This document shows, in pieces, positions 1 to 8,154 of a stretch of 64,000 nt of DNA (position 1 is the first letter of the stretch; each line of letters opens with the position of its first letter). The stretch covers positions 55,422 to 119,421 of the forward strand of contig JAJZIM010000001.1 in assembly GCA_021810565.1 (NCBI GenBank), read 5' to 3'. A program made the translations under genes and the position numbers. The notes beneath the pieces are model-generated. The model saw only the letters and a program-made list of their open reading frames with translations, had not been told where the DNA came from and did not search any database. This DNA comes from Bacillota bacterium (GTDB taxonomy: Bacteria > Bacillota > Sulfobacillia > JAJZIM01).

Positions 1-384
1 TTGGCCCAACCCGCATCGGCCGCCGTCCGTTCCCTCCTTCCCAACGACCCGGCCCTCATAGTCTGGTGGGCGAGTCCCATGGAGTGCTGGTCGGCCTTTG
101 CACGCCTGAAACGGGAAGGGGTGCTCACCAGCACGCAGGAAAAGGCGGTCCTGCACCGGCTGGAACTGCTGCGAAACGCCTGGGCGGAGGTGCTGCCGGG
201 AGAGGCGGTGCGCAGCCACGCCGCCCGCCTGCTGAGGCTCCATCCGCTGCGTGCGGCAGATGCACTGCAGCTGGCAGCCGCCCTGGTTTGGGCCGGCACC
301 CCGCCCGGCGGGGCGTCCTTCGTGACCCTTGACGAGCGCCTAGGCCAGGCGGCGCAGTTGGAGGGATTTGAGGTCCTGCCCTAG
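1..384 (+). CDS. PIN-domain (VapC-like) protein, possibly 5'-truncated by window edge
   Basis: ORF opens at base 1; C-terminal 'LRAADALQLAAALVWA...FVTLDERLGQAAQLEGFEVL' resembles the PIN-domain C-terminal motif. Confidence 0.55.
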   Translation: MAQPASAAVRSLLPNDPALIVWWASPMECWSAFARLKREGVLTSTQEKAVLHRLELLRNAWAEVLPGEAVRSHAARLLRLHPLRAADALQLAAALVWAGTPPGGASFVTLDERLGQAAQLEGFEVLP

Positions 385-974
385 CGGAGGGACGGAAAGC
401 ATTCCGGCCATGGATGTTGTCAGTTGCCGGTCGCCTTCGCTGCCGGCGCCATCACGGCGATGATGCTTGATGGCACGCGGGAGAGTTGTTCATCTTTTGT
501 ACCTGCCAAGGTTTTTGGCACCGCCATTTCCGAGTGACAATGCCCTCGGCCGTCCACCTTGGCCGGTGGCAATATCATCGGCCATCTACACCCCCCAGCC
601 AAGACTCTCCACCGCAAGGTTTTTGAGTTGCCGGGGACCGTCCTTCTCACCCAGACCAAGATCATCGTGACCCCGAACAAACGTGCTCCCAATCCGCTGC
701 CGGCCACCGCCGGCTCCATGGACCGGCCCGTAGCCGTGCCGTGGCTGGGCGGCAAGGAACTCATGGTTAGGCTATCATAAAGGCAATAAGCTGGTAGGAG
801 TGTTAGCTGAATTCGTTACCGTGGAAATCGAGGCCAGGCACAACACCAGCCTTTGTTGAGGCCCATGAAAACCGGCGCCACGGCAGCCCATGCCGCTTCG
901 CACCGCCGCGGGCCGGTGCCGCCCTGGGACCCGCGGCTGGCATCTCGGCCATCCTCCCCGCTTCCCGTGCGGTA

Positions 975-1024
975 TTAACCTAACCTTAATTGCAGGTTAA
1001 GCCCTCCTTAACGGCAGCTTAAAC
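975..1024 (+). promoter_or_regulatory. PHO-box-like direct-repeat array (five TTAAnn hexamers at exact 11-bp spacing) upstream of ABC transporter
   Basis: TTAACC(975) TTAATT(986) TTAAGC(997) TTAACG(1008) TTAAAC(1019); TATTCG at 1042 is 17 bp after the last hexamer. Confidence 0.7.
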
Positions 1025-1078
1025 CCCCGCCGATAGCCTTCTATTCGACGACACTGCCGTGAAGAAGGAGTTGATCGC

Positions 1079-2110
1079 ATGCCTTACCGCAAGACCCTGG
1101 TCGTGGCGGTGGCCGCCACCGTAGTGTTGGCGGGAGCGGGTTGCGGCATCCGGAGCGCCGCCGCTCCGGCCAAACAGCAGCTCGTCTTCTACTCCGCCCA
1201 GGGTTATGACAAGGCGGAGGCCGCCGCGTTCCAAAAGGCGACGGGGATCCAGGTGAAGCTGGACGACACCAGCACCGGCCCCCTGATCGCCAAGGTGGAG
1301 GCGGAGCGCTCCAACCCCCGCTGGGACGTGATCTGGTTCGACGGCAACGGTCCCATATACGCCTTGGACCAGCAGCACCTTCTGCTGCAGCACTGGCTCC
1401 CCGCCGCCGCCAAGAACTACACCTCGCTCGGCCGGTCGCTCTTGCCTCCCGGCGACGGCTACTATCCCACCGGGGTGACCGCCGCGGCCGCCATCGCCTA
1501 CAACACCAAGCTGGTGCCCGCTTCCCAGGCCCCCGCCACCTGGCACGATTTGCTGAAGCCCTTTTTCCGCGGCGCGGTGGCCATGAACAACCCGGCCATC
1601 TCCGGACCCACCTATCCCTTCGTGGCCGGCATCCTCCACCGCATGGGCGCCAAGAAAGGAGATGCCTTCTTCCAGGACCTCAAGGCCAACGGGCTCAAGA
1701 TCTATCCCACCAATGGCCACACCCTCAAGGCCCTGGTCACCGGGGCGGTCAAGGTCGCGATGTTCCAAGACTCCGCCGAGACCAAGGCCATGGTGACCGG
1801 AGACCCCGTCAGGATCGTCTACCCCCCCGCCGGCGTGACCATGCTGCCCAGCGACATGGCCATCAACGCCCACGCCCCGGATCTGGCGGCAGCCAAGCAG
1901 TTCGTGCAGTTCGTACTCTCCCCGGCGGGACAGCGGATCATGCTCACCGAGGGCGGCGGCGACTCCTATTTCAATCCCCTCATCAAGGGGGAAAAGCCCA
2001 ATCCGGCGCGCCCGCAGCAAGGCATTACCTGGCAGAACGTTCCCGTTGCTTGGCAGGCCGCCAAGATGAACGGCATTCAGAAGTGGTTCTTGGACCACAT
2101 CACCCGGTGA
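1079..2110 (+). CDS. ABC transporter extracellular solute-binding protein (Fe3+/2-aminoethylphosphonate-type family)
   Basis: Lipoprotein signal 'VVLAGAGCG', SBP fold motifs ('LVFYSAQGYDKAEAAAFQKATGIQVKLDD'); RBS AAGGAG; followed by permease and ATPase. Confidence 0.85.
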   Translation: MPYRKTLVVAVAATVVLAGAGCGIRSAAAPAKQQLVFYSAQGYDKAEAAAFQKATGIQVKLDDTSTGPLIAKVEAERSNPRWDVIWFDGNGPIYALDQQHLLLQHWLPAAAKNYTSLGRSLLPPGDGYYPTGVTAAAAIAYNTKLVPASQAPATWHDLLKPFFRGAVAMNNPAISGPTYPFVAGILHRMGAKKGDAFFQDLKANGLKIYPTNGHTLKALVTGAVKVAMFQDSAETKAMVTGDPVRIVYPPAGVTMLPSDMAINAHAPDLAAAKQFVQFVLSPAGQRIMLTEGGGDSYFNPLIKGEKPNPARPQQGITWQNVPVAWQAAKMNGIQKWFLDHITR

Positions 2111-3819
2111 GCACCGTGCGGGCGGAACGTTGGGCGGCGGCCGGCGCCGTCGCCCTCCTGCTGCTCCTGGTGGCCTACCCCATGGCCACCGTGGCGGGCC
2201 AGGCCTTCTTCCCGCACGCCTTTGCCCGCCACCCCTCTTGGGCCTTCGACCCCCTCCCCCTGCTCCACGTCTTCACCCGCCCCTGGGACTACCGGATGCT
2301 GGCGGACTCCTGTCTGCTGAGCGCCGCCGCGGCGCTCCTCGCCACCTGCTGCGGCACCGCCCTGGCCATCTTGACCCGACGCACCGACGTTCCCGCTCGC
2401 GCCCTGTGGGCAGGCCTGGTGTGGGTGGTGCTGCTCACCCCGTCCTTCCTCCTGGCGCAGGGCTGGGAACTGCTGCTGCAGCGCGGCGGTCTCTTGGACT
2501 CCCTGCTGGCGGTGCCGCCGCTGGTGCGCCATCTGTTCTTCTCCCCCTGGGGCCTGGCCCTGGTGCTGGCCGGCAAGTTCTTCCCCTTCGCCTATCTGGC
2601 CGTGGGCGCCGCCCTGCCCTGGCTGGGCGGGGAGCAGGAAGCCGCGGCGCGGGTGCTGGGGGCCGGTCGGGGGCAGGCCTGGCGGCGGATCTACCTGCCC
2701 TTGCTGCTGCCTTTCCTGGCCAGCGGAGCCACCCTGGTTTTCGCCGACGTCCTGAGCGATTTCGGCATCGCGGCCACCGTGGCCCAAAGCGCCCATTTCC
2801 CCCTCCTCACCTACCAGATCTACGCGGCCTTGTACACCGTGCCCACCGACTATCCCGGGGCCGGTGCCCTGGCCCTCCTGCTCACGGCCGCCGTGGGCGG
2901 CGCCCTCTTGGTTCAGCTGGCGCTCTTGCGCCGCTACCGCTACGCCACCGTGCACGGGGGCTTTCGCCCTCCCCCTCCGATCCCCTTGGGCCGCGCCCGC
3001 CCCTTGGCCGCCGCCGCCCTGGGCCTTTTCTTCGCCGCGGCGCTGGGAGCGCCCCTGGCCGCCAGCCTGCTGGTGTCCTTCCTCACCCATCTGGGCGCCC
3101 CCCTGGCCCTGGGAAGCCTGACCCTGGCCCACTACGCCGCCGTCCTGCGAGGCGGCTCCCAGTCCTTGGGCGCCCTTTTCTTCTCCCTGCGCCTCGCCGC
3201 CGTGGCGGCCACCGCGGCGGTGCTCCTGGGCAGCTTCCTGGCCTGGGCGGGAATCCAAGGGTCCGGCGCCTTCCGCGCGGCTTTGCAGGGCATCTCCCTT
3301 TGGATCATCAGCCTGCCGGGCATCGTCCTGGCCGCGGGATACATCTTCGCCTGGAACCAGCGCTGGCTCGCCGCCGCGCACCTGTTGCTGTACGGCACGG
3401 CCTGGGCCCTGGTCCTGGCCTACCTGGCCGGCGGCCTACCCTACGTCCTGCGCCTGCAACTGGGTGCCATGACCCAGCTGGATCAAAGGCTGGTGGCCGC
3501 GGCCAGGGTGCAGGGGGCCGGCGTGGCGGCGCTTCTCCGGCGGGTGATCCTGCCCCTCCTGGCCGACGGCTCCCTGTCCCTGTGGCTCTTCGTCCTGGCG
3601 GGAACCGCCTTCGAACTGCCCGCCTCGGAGCTCTTGTACCCGCCGGGACAGCCCACCTTGGCGGTGGAGATCCTGCACCGGTTCGACGGCTTTGCCTACG
3701 GACGCGGCACGGCCCTCACCGCCTTGGCCGCCGCGGCGGTGCTGGGTCTGGTGCTGGTGGCGCATCTCGGATTGCGGCGACGGATCACCGGCGCCCCCCG
3801 GGCGGAAAGGCAGGGATGA
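2107..3819 (+). CDS. ABC transporter permease (double-domain, ThiP/FbpB/PhnV-like)
   Basis: Hydrophobic, two BPD_transp_1-like domains; GTG start overlaps upstream stop (GTGA); ORF track start at 2050 is probably too early. Confidence 0.85.
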   Translation: MSTVRAERWAAAGAVALLLLLVAYPMATVAGQAFFPHAFARHPSWAFDPLPLLHVFTRPWDYRMLADSCLLSAAAALLATCCGTALAILTRRTDVPARALWAGLVWVVLLTPSFLLAQGWELLLQRGGLLDSLLAVPPLVRHLFFSPWGLALVLAGKFFPFAYLAVGAALPWLGGEQEAAARVLGAGRGQAWRRIYLPLLLPFLASGATLVFADVLSDFGIAATVAQSAHFPLLTYQIYAALYTVPTDYPGAGALALLLTAAVGGALLVQLALLRRYRYATVHGGFRPPPPIPLGRARPLAAAALGLFFAAALGAPLAASLLVSFLTHLGAPLALGSLTLAHYAAVLRGGSQSLGALFFSLRLAAVAATAAVLLGSFLAWAGIQGSGAFRAALQGISLWIISLPGIVLAAGYIFAWNQRWLAAAHLLLYGTAWALVLAYLAGGLPYVLRLQLGAMTQLDQRLVAAARVQGAGVAALLRRVILPLLADGSLSLWLFVLAGTAFELPASELLYPPGQPTLAVEILHRFDGFAYGRGTALTALAAAAVLGLVLVAHLGLRRRITGAPRAERQG

Positions 3820-3823
3820 TCCC

Positions 3824-4900
3824 ATGGCTGGCTGCTTGACGGTGGAAGGACTGCACCGGCGGTTCGGCAACCTGGCGGTGGCCGATGACCTCACCTTTCG
3901 GGTCGACGGCGGGAGTTACGGTGTCCTCCTGGGCCCCTCCGGCAGCGGCAAGACCTCCCTCTTGCACATGATCGCCGGCCTGTTGCGTCCCGACCGGGGC
4001 TCCATCCGCCTGGGAGACCGGGTGCTGGACGGCCCTGGGACACACCTGGCCCCGGAGCTGCGGCGCATGGGGTTGGTGTTCCAGGACTATGCCCTTTGGC
4101 CCCACCTGCCGGTCTTCGAGCAGGTGGCCTTCAGCCTCCGCCTGCGGCGCGCGCCGCGGCGGGAGCTGACCCAGGCGGTGCGCCGCTGGCTCGCCACCTT
4201 GCGGCTGGAGGGCTTGGAACGCCATTTCCCCCACCAACTGTCGGGAGGACAAAAGCAGCGGGTGGCCATCGCCCGCGCCCTGGCGGCCGAGCCCGCACTG
4301 CTGCTCCTGGACGAGCCCTTCTCCAATCTGGACCTGCCCTTGCGGGAATCGCTGCGGGAGGAGCTGGCAAAGCTCCATTCCCGCTTGGGCCTCACGGTGC
4401 TGCACGTCACCCATGATCGGCAGGACGCCCTGGAGGTGGCCGACCGGGTGCTGGTGCTGTCCCGAGGCCGGCTGCGTCAGGAGGGCAGCCCCCGCCAGCT
4501 GTACCAGGAACCGCACGACCCCTTCGTGGCCCGCCTGCTGGGGGCGGCCAACCTGATCCCCGGTCCTTTGGAGCGCGGGAACGGTACACTGGCCGTGGCG
4601 GAAGCTGACCGCCGCTGGGTGGGCCTCCCGACCGGGACGCTCAACGGTCACGGGGTGGCCTGCTTTCGCCCCGAGGCGGTACGTCTTATGGCGGAGGCGC
4701 CAGCCGCCCCGCCTCCCAACTGCTTCCCCGCCACCCTCCTGCGCAGCGCCTGCCAGGGACTTCATTGGCGGCACCGCCTGCAGCTGGGCGACCGGGAACT
4801 GGCCGCGCTGGGACCGCAAGTATTGCCGGTCGGCTCAAGGGTGTGGATCCACGTGCCGCCGGAGTCCTGCCGCATCCTGCCTCCGGAAGATGCGATCTGA
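3824..4900 (+). CDS. ABC transporter ATP-binding protein with TOBE-like C-terminus
   Basis: Walker A 'GPSGSGKTS', signature 'LSGGQKQRVAIARAL', Walker B 'LLLLDEPFSNLD'; internal ATG at 3824 preferred. Confidence 0.93.
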   Translation: MAGCLTVEGLHRRFGNLAVADDLTFRVDGGSYGVLLGPSGSGKTSLLHMIAGLLRPDRGSIRLGDRVLDGPGTHLAPELRRMGLVFQDYALWPHLPVFEQVAFSLRLRRAPRRELTQAVRRWLATLRLEGLERHFPHQLSGGQKQRVAIARALAAEPALLLLDEPFSNLDLPLRESLREELAKLHSRLGLTVLHVTHDRQDALEVADRVLVLSRGRLRQEGSPRQLYQEPHDPFVARLLGAANLIPGPLERGNGTLAVAEADRRWVGLPTGTLNGHGVACFRPEAVRLMAEAPAAPPPNCFPATLLRSACQGLHWRHRLQLGDRELAALGPQVLPVGSRVWIHVPPESCRILPPEDAI

Positions 4901-5289
4901 ACCGCCAAGGAAAGGCAGGTGATAGCTACGCCAAGATGAGTGGGCCCCTTCCAACCGACGACTCCCCCAGCTTGCGCCCGGGGTCACCCGGGCACTTTTT
5001 TGTGCGGGGTCTGGCGACCCTGAAGCCTTATCCCGGTCCTGCCGCCAACGGCCTGAGCGCCTCGCCGGCAGGACACTTTTGACGTCCGTGAGGTGGGAGA
5101 TAGAACTGGCCATCCGGTGGCCGAAGAAAGGCGGCAGGCGATGAGCGACCGCGAGTCTCGGACGCAGGCTGCGGCTTATTCCTCGACGACATGGACCACT
5201 GGAACTGCGAGCGCAAAGGCGCGCCCGTGGTCGGGTCCACCCAGGCGCCGCCGCCTCGGGAACGGTGCGTAGGCTTGCCTCCGGGTGCA

Positions 5290-5435
5290 CGGTGCGACTC
5301 CCCGCGGGTTGCCCATCCAAACTGGCGCAACGGAGGATTGGCCCGGAAACGGTCCCCGCGCCGGGGCGGCGCGAACGACTGTCGGTCAGCTTTCAGGCCT
5401 TCCCGGCCTGAGGAATGGCAACAGTTGACACCACT
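5290..5435 (+). mobile_element. Solo right-end (omegaRNA/RE-like) fragment of an IS200/IS605-type element, inverted relative to the copy at 63547-63692
   Basis: About 145 bp near-identical to the reverse complement of 63547-63692; ends TCAGGCC-TTCCC-GGCCTGA hairpin then ...CAACAGTTGACACCACT. Confidence 0.6.
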
Positions 5436-6360
5436 ATTTGAGGGTTCCGGTCCAGGAGGTCGAGGCCCCGGTCGCGGAATTGGTCACCTGGACGGTAACG
5501 GAGTCGCCGCCGCCCAACGCGTGGTTGCCGTGGAAGGAACCCAGCACGATCCGGGTGTCGGTCCAACTCCGAAAGGAGGGAATGACCGCGGAGGTGCCCT
5601 GGCCGCCGGTCTGCCAGTTCGACGTGTTGTCTTTGAACGAGAAGCCGACGACGTTGCCGACGATGGACCGGTCGGAGGACAGTCTGGCGAAGGGGGACGG
5701 CCCGAAGCCCGAGCCGTCGATGGTGATCCGGGGATTCATCTGGGAGTTGAAGTTGAAGCTAACCGACCGGATCACGGGCCCGCCGGCGGCCGTCCCGGAA
5801 GCCGCGCCCGAGAGAGCAAGGTCGCCGTTCCAAAGGGTGGACCGCCCGTTCTGCGCGTTGCGCACCGCGACAGTCAGGGAGTCCCCCTCCGCCAGGATCC
5901 AGCTGCCGCCGTAGGCGTGGCCGAAGCCTTGGATCACGATCCGCCGGTCGGACCAGGACCGGTAATGCAGCGTCACCGCGTTGCCCGAGCCGACACCGCA
6001 GGGTCCCGGGCTGCCCCGCCAGGTGCCGTCGCACCCCGCCTGCCAACCGCCCTGGGTGTTGTCCATGACCGAGAAGTCGGCGATGTTGCCGGCATAGGGC
6101 ATGGCGACCGGGGCGGAGCCGAAGCCGGAACCCTCCACGGTTATGGTCAGGTTCTGCAGGTTTCCCGGCTGGCCGCTGAAGGAGACCGAGCGGACTGCCG
6201 GCCCCTCGGCCTTCGTGGCCTGGCCCGCGTGGTTTGGGGAGCCGTTGGCCGGCTTGCCGACCACGGAGGACCCCTTCCCGCCGAGGCTGATCTCACAGCC
6301 GGCCGAGGCGGCCAACAAGGCGCTCAGCCCTAAAACCAGCCACATTCTCGTCCCGTTCAT
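5434..6360 (-). CDS. Secreted lipoprotein with two related beta-rich repeats (SVSFxxxxxNxxITVxGSGFG)
   Basis: Signal peptide and lipobox 'ASAGC'; duplicated repeat; frameshifted paralog at 33374-34314. Confidence 0.7.
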   Translation of the reverse strand: MNGTRMWLVLGLSALLAASAGCEISLGGKGSSVVGKPANGSPNHAGQATKAEGPAVRSVSFSGQPGNLQNLTITVEGSGFGSAPVAMPYAGNIADFSVMDNTQGGWQAGCDGTWRGSPGPCGVGSGNAVTLHYRSWSDRRIVIQGFGHAYGGSWILAEGDSLTVAVRNAQNGRSTLWNGDLALSGAASGTAAGGPVIRSVSFNFNSQMNPRITIDGSGFGPSPFARLSSDRSIVGNVVGFSFKDNTSNWQTGGQGTSAVIPSFRSWTDTRIVLGSFHGNHALGGGDSVTVQVTNSATGASTSWTGTLK

Positions 6361-6779
6361 CGCCGCTCATCCCCTTCCCCATTAGGAAGCCGTGGCCGCC
6401 GGCAGCCTGGCCGGCGGGGCCCCAGGAGAGACCGCATCCCGCGCATCTTGAACATCGCCATCCCTCCTTGTCAGCCGGTACACTCTCCGGCTTCGCCTCC
6501 GCTGGCGCCCTCCCCGCCCGCGGCCTGTCGTCGCCCTCCTGTTCAGGGCGCCGCGACCCTCGGGTCGCCCCGGCCTGCCCGTGCACTCCCCCGGCGCCGC
6601 GCCCTCTCGCAGATCACCCCGGGATCGGGTCTGGGCGCTTCCCCGCGATCCCAGGCGAGGGGCTCCCCGTTTCCTCGCCGCCCCCCCGCTTCCCGTGGGA
6701 CGGTGCCACTCCTACGCCCCGCCCGTGGGCCTGGCGCGGCCGGTGGGTCCCCCCGCACCTTGCGGCGGGGGAAGCGAGC

Positions 6780-6935
6780 CGTCCGTGACGCCCATGGAGA
6801 GGGCGTCGCCCCCCATGGCGCCAAAGCCTGCGTGGCTGGACCGTCGGGCCGCAAACCCCCTCGGCTCCGATCCGCGCCTCTGGTCTCTTGCTCCACCTCT
6901 TGCACCAAGAGGCCATGTCCTCCGCCGCTTGGCGG
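6780..6935 (-). pseudogene. Decayed YbjQ-like gene fragment
   Basis: 'VQEVEQETRGADRSRGGLRPD' aligns to 'LQDVEQEIRGVDRSRGAFTSD' of intact YbjQ-like paralogs at 23-24 kb; frame is broken. Confidence 0.55.
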
Positions 6936-6976
6936 GGGGAGCCTCCCGACCGCCTGCGCCGGCCTCGACCCCGCCC

Positions 6977-7225
6977 CTACCGGGATTGGCGAAGCTGCCG
7001 GCGCACCGGCCAGTCTACGAAGGCGAAGACGAAGAACATGATCAGGTTGATGACGGGCACGAACCCGACCAGGACCCACCATCCGGAGTAGCCGGCCTTG
7101 TTCAAGATCCGCACCCACGCGATGATGTTCAGCACCGTCAGGACCAGCATCACCACCACCACGCCGCCGATGGCCAGGACGCCGGTGGCGCCGTTCAAAC
7201 CTGGCACTGCGTTCACTTTCCACAC
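6977..7225 (-). CDS. Small membrane protein, cassette component (paralog at 12299-12538)
   Basis: Two TM helices 'GVLAIGGVVVVMLVLTVLNIIAWVRILNKAGYSGWWVLVGFVPVINLIMFFVFAFVDWPV'. Confidence 0.7.
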   Translation of the reverse strand: MWKVNAVPGLNGATGVLAIGGVVVVMLVLTVLNIIAWVRILNKAGYSGWWVLVGFVPVINLIMFFVFAFVDWPVRRQLRQSR

Positions 7226-7238
7226 CTCCCCCCTCTGG

Positions 7239-7562
7239 TCATCGCAGCAGGCTCCACAGGATCCACAACAAGGCCAGACCGCCCAAGAACCACCAGGTGA
7301 TTCGCCCAGCTTGGAAGTTGACCCGGTCCACCAAGAGTTGCCCCGTGGAGCGGTTGCGGCACAGCATCACCGCTTCCCCCGCCGGGCTGCGGGCCACTTT
7401 GGCCTCCAGCACGTCCCCCGGGGCAAGGCGCAGATCCCGCCGGGTGACCGTGAAGCGCAACACCCGCCGAGCACCGCCTGCGACGTCCAAGGCCACCGTG
7501 TACACGGCGGAGACGTCCCCCAGGCACTCCAACTCCTCCACCCTGCCGCGCACGGTCTCCAC
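7239..7562 (-). CDS. Hypothetical protein with C-terminal TM helix, cassette component (paralog at 12561-12884)
   Basis: METVRGRVEELECLGDVSAVYTVAL...WWFLGGLALLWILWSLLR; near-identical second copy. Confidence 0.7.
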   Translation of the reverse strand: METVRGRVEELECLGDVSAVYTVALDVAGGARRVLRFTVTRRDLRLAPGDVLEAKVARSPAGEAVMLCRNRSTGQLLVDRVNFQAGRITWWFLGGLALLWILWSLLR

Positions 7563-7597
7563 GGTTCACCCACCCTTTCGCGCTGCCGTGATCAGGG

Positions 7598-7990
7598 CTA
7601 GACGCTCCCGCCATACCGCTCGGCCATGGCCCCGATGACCGGCAGGGACACCTGCTGCCCCTGGAAGGCGCGGATCATGACCCACAGCCACAGGGCAAAC
7701 AGGGCCTGGCGGACCAGGGCGCTCAGAGCATAGACCAGGAACCACAGGTGGACCGCGAACCGGAGCCCCACCAGCGCCCCCAGGACCATGGCGATCAGGA
7801 TGTACGCCACCGACCAAAGGATCGACTGCATGGCCGCGAAGCGCACCACGGGTTGCCGTCCCTCGATGATCAGGAAGATGATGCCGGTGATGAAGCCCAA
7901 CCGGTAGCTGAGTCCCGCCGCCGTGTTGGGAGCCAGGCCGCTGCACCCCGCAGCCCCGGGTCCGGGATAATTGCCGCCCCTGTCGCCCAC
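7598..7990 (-). CDS. DUF4870-like small membrane protein, cassette component
   Basis: 'GLSYRLGFITGIIFLIIEGRQPVVRFAAMQSILW' pattern typical of DUF4870; GTG start after AAAAGGAG. Confidence 0.75.
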   Translation of the reverse strand: MGDRGGNYPGPGAAGCSGLAPNTAAGLSYRLGFITGIIFLIIEGRQPVVRFAAMQSILWSVAYILIAMVLGALVGLRFAVHLWFLVYALSALVRQALFALWLWVMIRAFQGQQVSLPVIGAMAERYGGSV

Positions 7991-8154
7991 TCCTTTTATG
8001 GTGGATGGCCTTCAACCGCGCTGACTGCGGTGGAGGAACGGGGGCCGCCGGGACCCCGTTTCCCGCCGTCCGCACCTGGAGCCCCGGGCCCCCGCGGCGG
8101 CCAGGCAGATTCCCCAGCCGCCATCGGGCCCCGGGTCATCTGGGGCGGAAGCCC

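Noticed and set aside
1019-2098. 359-aa minus-strand ORF opposite the solute-binding protein, and similar long antisense ORFs throughout (e.g. 2077-3381, 10060-10824, 36852-40646)
   Set aside because: High-GC antisense artefacts: low-complexity G/R/P/A/Q composition, no RBS or domain, opposite well-supported genes.
2130-3839. 569-aa plus-strand ORF overlapping the permease in another frame
   Set aside because: R/P/G-rich out-of-frame translation of the permease gene.
5191-6333. 380-aa plus-strand ORF joining the RE fragment with antisense of the lipoprotein gene
   Set aside because: No coding signature; first part is the structured IS end, the remainder is antisense.
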